Positions 35,074 to 42,597 of a DNA stretch of 64,000 bases are shown here, one piece after another. Source of the DNA: Anaerolineaceae bacterium. Its GTDB lineage: Bacteria > Chloroflexota > Anaerolineae > Promineifilales > Promineifilaceae. A program made the position numbers and the translations under genes. The notes beneath the pieces were generated by a model. The model was not told the origin of the DNA and ran no database searches. It was given only the letters and a program-made list of their open reading frames with translations. Each line of letters opens with the position of its first letter. Within the stretch, counting starts at the first letter, position 1. The stretch lies in contig PABI01000136.1 in the NCBI GenBank assembly GCA_002699125.1, positions 102,379 to 166,378 of the forward strand, given 5' to 3'.

Positions 35074-35717
35074 GTTTTTACCTCCTCGTTGACTGGTATC
35101 AGCACCGCCCAGGTACGCGGGCTATCAATCCAGATTTGGGCGTTGGGGATGTGTGCCAGCAGCCTTTTGGCTCGCCATTTGGGACGCAAATTCCGGGCGA
35201 TAACGCGAAACAGTCCGGTATCAGGACTGCCTACCAGGTCGCCGGGTTGGGCGTTATCCCAGGAGAGAATGGGCACTTCACCGTTGGGATAGCCTTCCGC
35301 TTCCAGGACGTGCAGGATGGTATTCCGTGCCTGGTCGGCGACGATCTGGCCGGTACTGACCTGCGCCAGAGCCTCATCCAGCAGCCGGTAGGCTTCGGCT
35401 AACCGGTGGTAGGGACGAATAGCTCTGGGTTGGTACGGCCGGAAACCCATGCTCTCAACGACAAATAAGTTACCTTGTTCATCAGCCAATACGTCGCCTA
35501 CAGACGTACTGCGAACGTGCAGCATGACCCCAGCATTGTCCCACCAGGAAACATCCAGGTGCTGCGTTTGCCGGTAAGCGATTTCTAACGCCTGTTCGCC
35601 TGGCGTTTCTTCCGGCACCTCTACTGTAGCCACCGGCCGGATAGGGGGCACAATGCTGGTATGTTGACCTCGATAGTCGAGAAAGTTGGAATTGTGATAC
35701 ACCTTGATAACAGGCAT
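35070..35717 (-). CDS. Hypothetical plasmid protein
   Basis: A 215-residue protein with GGAGACGGAGGTAATTC before its ATG. Middle part DVLADEQGNLFVVESMGFRPYQPRAI and C-terminal YLI-like strands suggest a beta-rich fold; no family recognised. It heads the radC operon and its 5' leader holds the longest copy of the hairpin + GATGGGG motif (35738-35805). Overlaps the next gene as ATGA. Confidence 0.75.
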   Translation of the reverse strand: MPVIKVYHNSNFLDYRGQHTSIVPPIRPVATVEVPEETPGEQALEIAYRQTQHLDVSWWDNAGVMLHVRSTSVGDVLADEQGNLFVVESMGFRPYQPRAIRPYHRLAEAYRLLDEALAQVSTGQIVADQARNTILHVLEAEGYPNGEVPILSWDNAQPGDLVGSPDTGLFRVIARNLRPKWRAKRLLAHIPNAQIWIDSPRTWAVLIPVNEEVKT

Positions 35718-35737
35718 GAATTACCTCCGTCTCCTGG

Positions 35738-35805
35738 TATGGGATAGGCGAGGGGGTCTGGCGCATTGCCCAGACAAGCCCCATCCCATCGGCGGCGTTA
35801 GCCGC
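35738..35805 (-). promoter_or_regulatory. Leader motif copy 3 (multi-stem)
   Basis: On the minus strand a GCGGC-TAAC-GCCGC hairpin is followed by GATGGGATGGGG, then a GTCTGG...CCAGAC hairpin, CCCC and finally ATCCC, so that GGGG/CCCC and GGGAT/ATCCC can enclose the inner hairpin. It lies 20-90 bp upstream of the 215-residue gene. Confidence 0.55.
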
Positions 35806-35893
35806 TTGGCGTTAGCCGGAAGGAAGGTTGCGTTATCATCCTCGGATTTCATCGAAATGGTGACTCCGCCATCCGTGGCACATTCGCCTGTGG

Positions 35894-36024
35894 TATAATA
35901 GTTACACACCGCCATAGTCCGCACTGGCGGTATAGAAAATTTGAGGGACACGAACCAGACCTTTCTTGCAGAGGGGAAACAGGTTCAAAACAAAAGCTCG
36001 GCCAGGCCGGGCTTTTGTTGTTTT
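35894..36024 (+). ncRNA. Candidate small RNA of about 115 nt
   Basis: In the 330-bp gap between two minus-strand genes the plus strand has an extended -10 element (TG-G-TATAAT, 35891-35899) with no clear -35, a 7-bp ACCGCCA/TGGCGGT hairpin at 35909-35932, and a strong terminator hairpin (AAAAGC.CGGCC/GGCCGGGCTTTT, 35992-36016) followed by GTTGTTTTT. Expected transcript ~35906-36024. It could alternatively be only a bidirectional terminator for the minus-strand gene at 36051. No coding potential seen. Confidence 0.4.
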
Positions 36025-36050
36025 TATAGGCTGAAGCAAAACTGGCGTTC

Positions 36051-36698
36051 TCAGAATAGGGAAAGAGATTCCGGGGTAGATTCTGACCAAAACCGGCCGC
36101 GATGGCGAAGCAGGCGAGCCTTTGGTCTGTTTGGCGCAGGGGGATGCACAGGAGTGATCTTCGCCCCTGATGTCAGAGCCGGTACCCAGGGGAGCGGTTG
36201 CCCGCAGCGCGGACAGGTGGCTGCAATCAGGCTGGCGCGGATCTGTTGTAGCCAGCCCAGTGTTGCATCGGGAAAGATTTCGCGCAGGCTCAGATAGAGA
36301 ACAATCTCTGGGGCGATGGCAAACATCTGGTCGATGGTGATGCCAGGGAATAATACTTGTAACCGTTTGATAGCATACCAGTCCAGCCGGGTAACGCTGG
36401 CTGCCTCGGGCGTACCCATCGTATAGCGGATGCCGGAGCGTGGGTCATCAAAGTCAGGGCAGGGATGGAGTTCATCGTTCACCAGGCGGCAATCGCACTG
36501 GCTGCACTGCGCTTCGGGGTGGGCGCGTTTCGTCTGTTTGTGACCTTTGCCTTCGATCACGTACCAGCCAACAAAGCTTCCCTGGCAATCGGCGCACACG
36601 CATTGGCGACCGGTATCATAAGGTTCAAGTACAGCAAACGACTGTATCTGGTCGCTGCTGCTACTCGTTGCAAGCTGGGAAATTGGCTGTTTATCCAT
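36051..36698 (-). CDS. Zinc-binding hypothetical protein
   Basis: A 215-residue protein with several Cys pairs: CVCADC (~33-38), CSQCDC (~66-71) and a C-terminal CPRCGQPLPW (~156-165), suggesting two or three zinc ribbons. The middle helical part (ITIDQMFAIAPEIVLYLSLREIF) and the tail of basic residues have no recognised family. Followed by the candidate small-RNA locus whose hairpin may end its transcript. Confidence 0.7.
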   Translation of the reverse strand: MDKQPISQLATSSSSDQIQSFAVLEPYDTGRQCVCADCQGSFVGWYVIEGKGHKQTKRAHPEAQCSQCDCRLVNDELHPCPDFDDPRSGIRYTMGTPEAASVTRLDWYAIKRLQVLFPGITIDQMFAIAPEIVLYLSLREIFPDATLGWLQQIRASLIAATCPRCGQPLPWVPALTSGAKITPVHPPAPNRPKARLLRHRGRFWSESTPESLSLF

Positions 36699-36737
36699 GG
36701 ATACGGTCTCTCAAGAACAAAATGGTGTCTGGTATGA

Positions 36738-37040
36738 TCAAACCTTCTGCATGTGGAATCGGTCCCATGCCCGATGTTTTGTAACCAGGTTCATCCGGTC
36801 AAGGGGCATCCACCCCTCCGGCAACATCCAGAGATGATAGACATGCGTGTCATTAACCAGCTCCTCCGCTGGCGGATACAACTCAATTGCCCATCGGTTA
36901 GGATACACGTCTGTGAAAGCTTGCCACACTTGCAGCCAACTCAAACGCTTATAGTCTGGCGTGTACACTTTTAGATAAGTCACAGATCCCCAATGTGGCG
37001 CAGGAAAGGTTTCAACTGTTTGTACCAGAGCGCTGGTCAT
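36738..37040 (-). CDS. Small protein resembling DUF7694
   Basis: A 100-residue protein; I use the ATG at 37040, preceded by TGGAGGCTTTT, rather than 37052. The pattern WLQVWQAFTDVYPNRWAIELYPPAEELVN...VYHLWMLPEGW resembles small phage/plasmid proteins grouped as DUF7694. The family name is from memory and uncertain. It lies in a run of small minus-strand genes. Confidence 0.6.
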   Translation of the reverse strand: MTSALVQTVETFPAPHWGSVTYLKVYTPDYKRLSWLQVWQAFTDVYPNRWAIELYPPAEELVNDTHVYHLWMLPEGWMPLDRMNLVTKHRAWDRFHMQKV

Positions 37041-37064
37041 AAAAGCCTCCATTCGCCACTGCCG

Positions 37065-37505
37065 CTAATCCCGCCCGGCCAGGGCAGGATCAGATTGCCA
37101 GGTAGCGCGTAACGGGCGTGTCTCCCCCATGTCAATCACACCGGCAGCACAAACCGTAAAGCCTTTCTCGGTCGCCACCTCTTGCAGATAGGCAATGACT
37201 CTTTCTTTGAGGGCTTCCGCTTTTTCCCAGGCTTCATCGTACTTCTGCCAGGTGGGATCGCCTTCGCGACGGCCGTTAAACAACTGCACGGTGGCCACGG
37301 GGAGATAACAGGCCAGGATATGCTCGACATCGTTTATCGTCCGCACATGCACACCGATGCTGGCCGTGCGTAATCCGGGAATCTGCGCCGAAGCGCTTTC
37401 CGTCACATCTAGCGCCACCACACGCAAGACGCTGTCCCGGCATGACGGCTCGGCGACAAATTGCTCTAACCGGCCAAACTGGATCACATGGGTTGCTTTC
37501 ATAAC
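37065..37505 (-). CDS. Hypothetical plasmid protein
   Basis: A 146-residue protein starting at 37505 (GGAGCGAACGTT upstream); an earlier ATG at 37538 lies inside the upstream terminator. N-terminal beta strands (HVIQFGRLEQFV) and a helical C-terminal half (EKAEALKERVIAYLQEVATEKG). No family recognised. It begins just after a rho-independent terminator, so it may have its own promoter. Confidence 0.65.
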   Translation of the reverse strand, partial: VMKATHVIQFGRLEQFVAEPSCRDSVLRVVALDVTESASAQIPGLRTASIGVHVRTINDVEHILACYLPVATVQLFNGRREGDPTWQKYDEAWEKAEALKERVIAYLQEVATEKGFTVCAAGVIDMGETRPLRATWQSDPALAGRD

Positions 37506-37522
37506 GTTCGCTCCTTGCCCAA

Positions 37523-37547
37523 CAAAAAACGCCGACATTGCGCCGGC
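37523..37547 (-). terminator. Rho-independent terminator
   Basis: On the minus strand GCCGGC-GCAAT-GTCGGC (one G-U pair) is followed by GTTTTTTG. It lies between the genes at 37663-38028 and 37065-37505. Confidence 0.65.
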
Positions 37548-37662
37548 AGCTTCATGCTATAAAGGTGGCATCAAGACCACCCATTTTGAGAGGCGGGTAT
37601 TAGCTTGGTTTGAGGGTGAGGATTACTTCTTTAAGACGCTGGTTGTGGGGTCGGCAGGCAAC

Positions 37663-38028
37663 CTAATCGCCCGTTATCGCCGCGGCGAACAAGGCTATCG
37701 CCAGGTCACGACCCTGGCTAGCAAACCAGTCATCTATCTCTTCAATGATATCTTCTCTGCTCACGGCGCGCGTGGAAATGTCTCGCTGGTAGATGTCTAA
37801 AGCGCCAAAGTATGCTTGAGACAGCCACTGGATTCGCTGCTGGTCATGAATTGTGTGTTCGTATTTAAGGGCACGCTGGCGGATAACCAGCAGCTCTTTG
37901 GCCAAACCAGGATAATGGCGAAAGTTATCCCTCACCGGTCGAATCAAGAATTCACCGGACTTGGGATGTTGCCAATGACCATACCGTGTATGTAAGAGGG
38001 TGGCGCCTAACAGTTTGATTCCCTTCAT
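37663..38028 (-). CDS. Hypothetical plasmid protein
   Basis: A 121-residue protein. The ATG at 38028 overlaps the upstream stop (ATGA), which decides the start over more upstream ATGs. It contains LLHTRYGHWQHPKSGEFLIRPVRDNFRHYPGLAKELLVIRQRALKYEHTIHD-type sequence rich in His, Arg and aromatic residues, then an acidic EDIIEEIDDWF tail. No family recognised. Coupled to the membrane-anchored protein encoded just upstream. Confidence 0.65.
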   Translation of the reverse strand: MKGIKLLGATLLHTRYGHWQHPKSGEFLIRPVRDNFRHYPGLAKELLVIRQRALKYEHTIHDQQRIQWLSQAYFGALDIYQRDISTRAVSREDIIEEIDDWFASQGRDLAIALFAAAITGD

Positions 38029-38387
38029 GGAGTGCATCCTGAATAAAGCCCCCGGATGGTCTCTAACCAATATGTATCTTCTGGCCCGTTGACCTGAACG
38101 CCGGTGACTTTCAAGGCACGGCGCAGATATTTCCAATCGACGCTTCCTTTACCGACACCTTCATTGAGGAACAGTTCTGCTCTGGCAATCTCGGCGTCTA
38201 GCCTGACCAAATCCATTTTGCGACACCAATCATCCGGGTCCGGGGGCATCACCTGCCGGTTCGATTGAATGCCGGTCAGCGGTAAGGTCACTTGCTGCCC
38301 GCTGGCCATTAGCAAAATGAGCAGCAACAATAACAGCGCCAGCACGACAATAAGGATGGAGCGTTTCTGTTGAAGTTGTTGGTTCAT
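38025..38387 (-). CDS. Membrane-anchored small protein
   Basis: A 120-residue protein starting at 38387 after CGGAGGTATACT. Residues ~9-30 (RSILIVVLALLLLLLILLMA) form one N-terminal membrane anchor; the rest is soluble and acidic with a C-terminal GLYSGCTP. It is the first gene of the minus-strand operon reaching to radC, and the LexA-box-like 14-mer (38403-38416) lies directly upstream of its ribosome-binding site. Function unknown. Confidence 0.7.
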   Translation of the reverse strand: MNQQLQQKRSILIVVLALLLLLLILLMASGQQVTLPLTGIQSNRQVMPPDPDDWCRKMDLVRLDAEIARAELFLNEGVGKGSVDWKYLRRALKVTGVQVNGPEDTYWLETIRGLYSGCTP

Positions 38388-38402
38388 AGTATACCTCCGG
38401 GT

Positions 38403-38416
38403 AGAACATATGTACA
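38403..38416. promoter_or_regulatory. LexA-box-like 14-mer, copy 2
   Basis: AGAACATATGTACA, identical to 23308-23321, located 16-29 bp upstream of the start at 38387, where a repressor would block transcription. Confidence 0.45.
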
Positions 38417-38825
38417 GATTCAACATCTCGCCCCATTCAGCCCGTTAGGGCCAAGTGGCAGATCGGCCGGGGCATTGACGGCCCGACAGCGACCACTGGT
38501 AGCAGCAAGAATCGAGTATTCGGGTTGCGCCAAGAGACCGGTTTCATCGTGGGCAATTCCCCGTGTCAACCAGGGCAATACGAGGAACAATAGCGGGGGT
38601 AGTCATTTCTGCGGTACCCCAGTTGGGTGTCAAGGGAAACGGCCGTATTCAGACGCGGATGATGCTGCCACTTCTGAGTCGTCGGCTACCAATTGAGTTA
38701 GACAGGCAAATGGCTTACAATGCCGGTAGTCGTCAACGCGGGAACGTGTGGTTCATAGTAGCGTGACCAATCTCCCAATATAGCCAGGCGATAGACATGT
38801 GGATGATAGAGGGGTAGAAGGTGCA
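38417..38825. other. Gene-free junction before the plus-strand island
   Basis: About 400 bp with no convincing gene on either strand. It holds one ACGGCCGT palindrome near 38640. It marks the change from minus-strand backbone genes to the plus-strand island at 38.8-41.2 kb, so an insertion boundary probably lies here. Confidence 0.4.
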
Positions 38826-39014
38826 ATGGCGCGCCGGACAACAACAATCACCCATCGCGCGATCCCGTTAAGATACGAAAAGCCAGGACCAAAACCGCGC
38901 CCGCGAGAAATCAGAAAGCGGCGCGCGAATATTTCTTTGACACTGCTCTGGCACGAAGCTGGAAAAAGGCTGGCTGAAGAACGAGGTGTCTCGTTTTCCC
39001 GGCACGTGGAATGA
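38826..39014 (+). CDS. Short ribbon-helix-helix-like protein, possibly truncated
   Basis: A 62-residue basic protein, ATG at 38826 after GAAGG. The C-terminal half RANISLTLLWHEAGKRLAEERGVSFSRHVE resembles the strand-helix of ribbon-helix-helix regulators, but the second helix expected after SFSRHVE is missing because of a stop, so it is likely the front part of a broken gene. It is the first plus-strand gene of the island. Confidence 0.4.
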   Translation: MARRTTTITHRAIPLRYEKPGPKPRPREIRKRRANISLTLLWHEAGKRLAEERGVSFSRHVE

Positions 39015-39218
39015 TTGATTTATACAGATCCGGTGTGTAATGAGTCTGTTGAATAATAGTTGGGACGGGTAAATTTACTTCGAGATGGGGCTAACTATGC
39101 CGACGCCACCCCAACAAGAGCATTAAGCTGACAAAACCGATGACGGATTTTGCGGCTTATGCAACTAAGCGGCTGTCATTTGTGAATTTCGTAGAATTTA
39201 TCAGCTATCTCTCGGTTC

Positions 39219-39247
39219 TTGACAATTGATGAAAGAAAAAATATAAT
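39219..39247 (+). promoter_or_regulatory. Consensus sigma-70-type promoter of the TIR gene
   Basis: TTGACA at 39219-39224 and TATAAT at 39242-39247 separated by exactly 17 bp: a perfect vegetative promoter driving the small reading frame and the TIR gene. Confidence 0.85.
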
Positions 39248-39288
39248 AGTGTCATTGATACACTTAATATGTTTTTGGAAACTTAACT

Positions 39289-39408
39289 TGTGTCGTCTAC
39301 AGATTCACCCTCAAATCCTGCCCCGAAATCCTCGGGGCGGTCAATTCAAAAGTCAGCGGCACAACTCGAGAGAGTGATTAAAAAAATAGGAGAATTACAA
39401 CATGGCTA
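39289..39408 (+). CDS. Possible 39-residue leader protein coupled to the TIR gene
   Basis: A GTG-initiated frame (GGAAACTT upstream) encodes an Asn/Pro/Ser-rich N-terminus and then AAQLERVIKKIGELQHG, an amphipathic helix. Its TAG overlaps the TIR start (ATGGCTAG). Could be a small partner or antidote, or chance. No recognised family. Confidence 0.35.
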
Positions 39409-40094
39409 GATGCACAGCACCAGTAAGAGGCCATCGCACAGCGAGCGGGGCAGCAGCCTGCCCCGTATGTGGTAGCCGCTATCGCGGCTACCGGTCACCC
39501 ACATATTCGTCCTCACCCTACCCCTCTTCGGGGAGCAGCAGGGGGAGGTTGAGCAGCGTCGGCGGGTCTGGCAGCAGCAGAAAGCCGCGCTGGTCGCCAG
39601 CAGGTTCATCCGTAGTGTACACGCCTGCGGAGGTGCGGACGCTCACGCCGGTCCGCGAAAATGTTGAGAAGCGAGCGTCCCTGCCCAGCGTTCGGGACGT
39701 TTTTCTTTGCCACGCGTGGGATGACCGGAATGGAGCCGCTAAGGAGCTGCACGATCTGCTCGAGTCGCGCGGTGTCTCAGTTTGGTTCAGCGAGAAAGAC
39801 GTTCTCCTCGGCTCGACGTTGCTCCGCGAAATCGATAAGGGACTGGCTAAGTCGCGAGTCGGGATCGTGCTAGTGACTCCATCGCTGCTGCGCCGCCTCA
39901 AAGGGGAAGGCATAGCAGACAAAGAGCTTTCGGCACTCCTAGCGCGTGATCTGCTCGTTCCCATAGTGCACGGCACGACTTATGAAGCTCTCCGCGACGT
40001 CAGCCCTCTGCTCGGCTCGCGAAGCGGCCTGAACACAACAGAAGATCCGATGGCAAATGTCGCGGCCAAGATTGCCGAGCTGGTTACCCTCTAG
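39402..40094 (+). CDS. TIR-domain protein with N-terminal zinc-binding segment
   Basis: A 230-residue protein after AGGAGAATTACAAC. Residues 1-30 (C4, H11, C20, C23 in CTAPVRGH...ACPVCG) form a short zinc-binding-like module; residues ~30-90 are a Ser/Pro/Arg-rich linker; residues ~97-230 are a TIR domain with DVFLCHAWDD, WFSEKDV (putative catalytic E131), and IVLVTPSLLRR. Bacterial TIR domains often cleave NAD+ in phage defence, while others are scaffold or virulence proteins. A perfect promoter lies upstream and half of an integron attC site lies 150 bp downstream, suggesting that the gene is or was a cassette. The opposite orientation to the backbone supports recent acquisition. Confidence 0.85.
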   Translation: MARCTAPVRGHRTASGAAACPVCGSRYRGYRSPTYSSSPYPSSGSSRGRLSSVGGSGSSRKPRWSPAGSSVVYTPAEVRTLTPVRENVEKRASLPSVRDVFLCHAWDDRNGAAKELHDLLESRGVSVWFSEKDVLLGSTLLREIDKGLAKSRVGIVLVTPSLLRRLKGEGIADKELSALLARDLLVPIVHGTTYEALRDVSPLLGSRSGLNTTEDPMANVAAKIAELVTL

Positions 40095-40244
40095 CTCTAT
40101 TGTCCACACAGGTCTGCCATCGAGATGCAATTGCTTGGGCACCATGACGTTTGTGGGCTACTTGGAAACCTTGCTAGTGCTGTAACCTCGAAACATCAAT
40201 GCTGGCTGCAAGCATGGTCAGTGAGCAGTCAAGTCAGTCATGTC

Positions 40245-40267
40245 GTCTAACAATTCATTCAAGCCGA
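40245..40267 (+). repeat. Left half of an integron attC site
   Basis: GTCTAACAATTCATTCAAGC followed by CGA: an R''-type core (GTCTAAC, RYYYAAC) and L''-like segment as at the start of attC sites of aadA-type cassettes. A matching GTTRRRY end was not found within ~150 bp, so the site seems truncated. The 40095-40399 interval has no gene otherwise. Confidence 0.5.
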
Positions 40268-40399
40268 TTAAACTGAGGACAGATTCCTGGTGCTGCTCAT
40301 CGTGCCCCAACATGGCATCAACCTGACGCACCCTATCGGGATGCGCAGGTTATGCAGGCATTGGGCGACACGTAGGCATCACAAATCGAGAACAGAACG

Positions 40400-41191
40400 A
40401 TGAACTACCAAGAAGCCCTGGATGTACTTGCCAATAAACTAGCGACCTTCCCCAGCGTTGAAGGCGCTTTTCTCGCAGGGTCTCTAGCGAATCGATTTCA
40501 GGATGAATACTCGGATATTGATTTAGGCGTTGCAACGAAGGATAGCGCAGAGGCTTTCAGCCAGACTTTTGCATTGCGGCATCAATTGATAACAGCCGTG
40601 GGGGAACCTGCTCATTTTCTGGAAAGGGGCTGGGAACACTGCAAGATGATAGCTGCGCTCTACGGCAAGTCCCGGTTCCCGCCAATCGGTCTGGAGATAG
40701 ACATCATTTTCAGCCAATTACGGTATGTTTCGGAACAGATGCCCTATTCCAAATATAGGATTGTCTTTGACCGCAATGGAAAACTCCAGCCCAAACTCGC
40801 CAAGCTAGGCCAGTCAAAGCCAGGTCAGGATATTGAGAAGGAAATCGCACAACACTTAAAGTGGTTTCCTTTTTATGTACACGATGCACGTAAGGCATGC
40901 CAAAGGGATGATGGGTTTCAAGCTCAATCCCTGCTCGAAGAAATGCGGCAACTAATTTTCTTTGCCGCAGCCGCTCGCCAGGGCGAGCAGGTTTTTGGTT
41001 CAAAGAGAGCTTATCGCTATCTGTCAATAGCGGAACGGCAGACACTCGAAGAGTCATATTACTATTCGGATGAAAACACGGTTGCTCAACTGGCGCAGCT
41101 GTACCTTGAGTGCCTAGCTGAATTTCAGTTGAAATATCGAATAGCAGACAATGTCGAGAGCGCCAAAATCGCACTACAGGAGCTGCTCTGA
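40400..41191 (+). CDS. Nucleotidyltransferase-domain protein (aminoglycoside/lincosamide adenylyltransferase-like)
   Basis: A 263-residue protein. The N-terminal GAFLAGSLANRFQDEYSDIDLGV carries the GS and DxD signature of the Pol-beta-type nucleotidyltransferase fold, with a further acidic strand LEIDIIF at ~95-101 supplying the third carboxylate. The C-terminal half is helical. Length and layout fit proteins such as aminoglycoside 6-adenylyltransferases or LinB-like enzymes, but a resistance substrate cannot be read from the sequence. It ends exactly where a decayed ThiF gene on the other strand begins, so its 3' end marks an island boundary. Confidence 0.75.
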   Translation: MNYQEALDVLANKLATFPSVEGAFLAGSLANRFQDEYSDIDLGVATKDSAEAFSQTFALRHQLITAVGEPAHFLERGWEHCKMIAALYGKSRFPPIGLEIDIIFSQLRYVSEQMPYSKYRIVFDRNGKLQPKLAKLGQSKPGQDIEKEIAQHLKWFPFYVHDARKACQRDDGFQAQSLLEEMRQLIFFAAAARQGEQVFGSKRAYRYLSIAERQTLEESYYYSDENTVAQLAQLYLECLAEFQLKYRIADNVESAKIALQELL

Positions 41192-41876
41192 AGGCGGTAG
41201 GCCGCTACCAGCCGGTTTACCATTAGCGACCGCGCCTCTTGTTGCGCCAGCCCAGCACAGGAGGCAGCCGCTTTCTCCTCATCCGGCTCTAGTAGCCCCG
41301 GCTCTTGCAGGTAGGGAGAGGGCAGCCCGGTACACAACCCTATCTTGTCAAAACGAATCTTATGCGGATGGTTGGTATCACCAACCAACACCTGCCCATT
41401 CGTCCGCTCATTACCACACGACGACAGCCACAAACGGCCGTCGTAGGTGGCCAAGGTTTGCACCATTTCCTGCCTTGCCTGGTGGTTGTCTACGCAGTCA
41501 ATCAGCAAATGGATCTGGAACTGCCTTTCCGCCCCACCGGAGAACCAGCGCTCGCCGAGAACGACCGTATACCGTTCCGGCCACGCGACCAAGTTTACGC
41601 CATGGGCCGCATTCAGTTGGGTCGCCAGGTCTACACACTTGGGAATATCCCTCGCCAGAGCACTACTGACTCTGAAGTGCTGTCTTCCGACGCTACCCAC
41701 CTGGATTGCGTCATGATCTACCAGCGTCAGTTCAATCTGGATGCCCTTCTGCCGAGCATGGTAAGCCAGGTCAGCCTGGGCTAAGGCTAGAGATGAACCA
41801 GTACCGCCGCAGCCCCACCAGCATGATGCGGAAGCTGTTCACATCACCCAGCAGCACCCGGTAGGCATTCTCCATG
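41192..41876 (-). pseudogene. Second ThiF/E1-like gene, frameshifted and truncated
   Basis: From ATG at 41876 the frame reads MENAYRVLLGDVNSFRIMLVG, then a +1 shift at the GGGG near 41815 is needed to continue as GCGGTGSSLALAQADLAYHARQKG and LVDHDAIQVGSVGRQHF, LIDCVDNHQARQEM and LPSPYLQEPGLLEPD. This parallels the intact ThiF at 42594-43454 throughout. The C-terminus is lost after LMVNRLVAAYRLQ at about 41200, where the plus-strand island ends. So an ancestral ThiF duplication was broken by the island and then frameshifted (or vice versa). Confidence 0.75.
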
Positions 41877-41892
41877 TTGAGAGCCTACATCG

Positions 41893-42597
41893 CTACCGGC
41901 TCCCGTTGGCAGTTGCCATTCGGCCGTTTGGGCGTGAAACAGCCTGCACTGAGCCTGCCGAAGTGGTCGTCAAATCCTCGACTTCAATCACCGGCAGACC
42001 GAAAAACGCGCCGGTTGAACCATTCCCCTGGGCACGAGAGATCTCATCCCATGTATTCTGCCAGAGACCTTGCCACATGCGGTCCAGGGCCATGTGCAGT
42101 TCGCCGGGACTGTGAGATACGTGGCGCAGGTCTGCCCAGTCAGTGTAGCCGGGCGTAATGGATTGATAATTCCCCAGGTTCACCTTATAAACCAGGCTGA
42201 CGCTGACAGTACGGATAAAAATGGGGTCTTCACCACCCTTTGCCGGTGGCTGAAATCCCAGAAAGACAACTTCCTTGTTGCCTTGCAATTGCTGCCACTG
42301 TCTTCTCACGTTCTCCCGGGCCATCCGGCGCACACGCTCTTTGCAGTCACTCAAATCAAAGGCCGTGCCTTCGGGGACGCGGGTCTTGACCCAGATAGTG
42401 ATAGCCGGGTTCAGTGATTCAAAGTTACCGAGGTTAAACTTGCGGTCATACGTAACGGCAAACCCCTTGATTTGCACCGGCTCTTCCAACTGGTGCGCAA
42501 ATCCGTGGTGAATATCCGCTTCATCCAGGCTGGCACTGAGAGCGGACGCAGCGTCCGTCGTCGAAGTGTGTCCATTTGAGTAGGGATTGTTTGTCAT
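41893..42597 (-). CDS. Hypothetical protein with internal duplication, coupled to ThiF
   Basis: A 234-residue protein whose ATG overlaps the ThiF stop (ATGA). Two similar units appear: FNLGNFESLNPAITIWVKT in the first half and VNLGNYQSITPGYTDWADL in the second, indicating a duplicated beta-rich module. The tail after ~200 is low-complexity and includes a GAGCCTGCCGAAG-type repeat (41947-41960). No family recognised. Its tight link with the ThiF gene suggests that it is part of or substrate for the PRTRC conjugation-like set. Confidence 0.7.
   Translation of the reverse strand: MTNNPYSNGHTSTTDAASALSASLDEADIHHGFAHQLEEPVQIKGFAVTYDRKFNLGNFESLNPAITIWVKTRVPEGTAFDLSDCKERVRRMARENVRRQWQQLQGNKEVVFLGFQPPAKGGEDPIFIRTVSVSLVYKVNLGNYQSITPGYTDWADLRHVSHSPGELHMALDRMWQGLWQNTWDEISRAQGNGSTGAFFGLPVIEVEDLTTTSAGSVQAVSRPNGRMATANGSR

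Noticed and set aside
37357..37800. A 147-codon plus-strand frame at 37.4-37.8 kb
   Set aside because: It crosses two better-supported minus-strand genes and the terminator between them.
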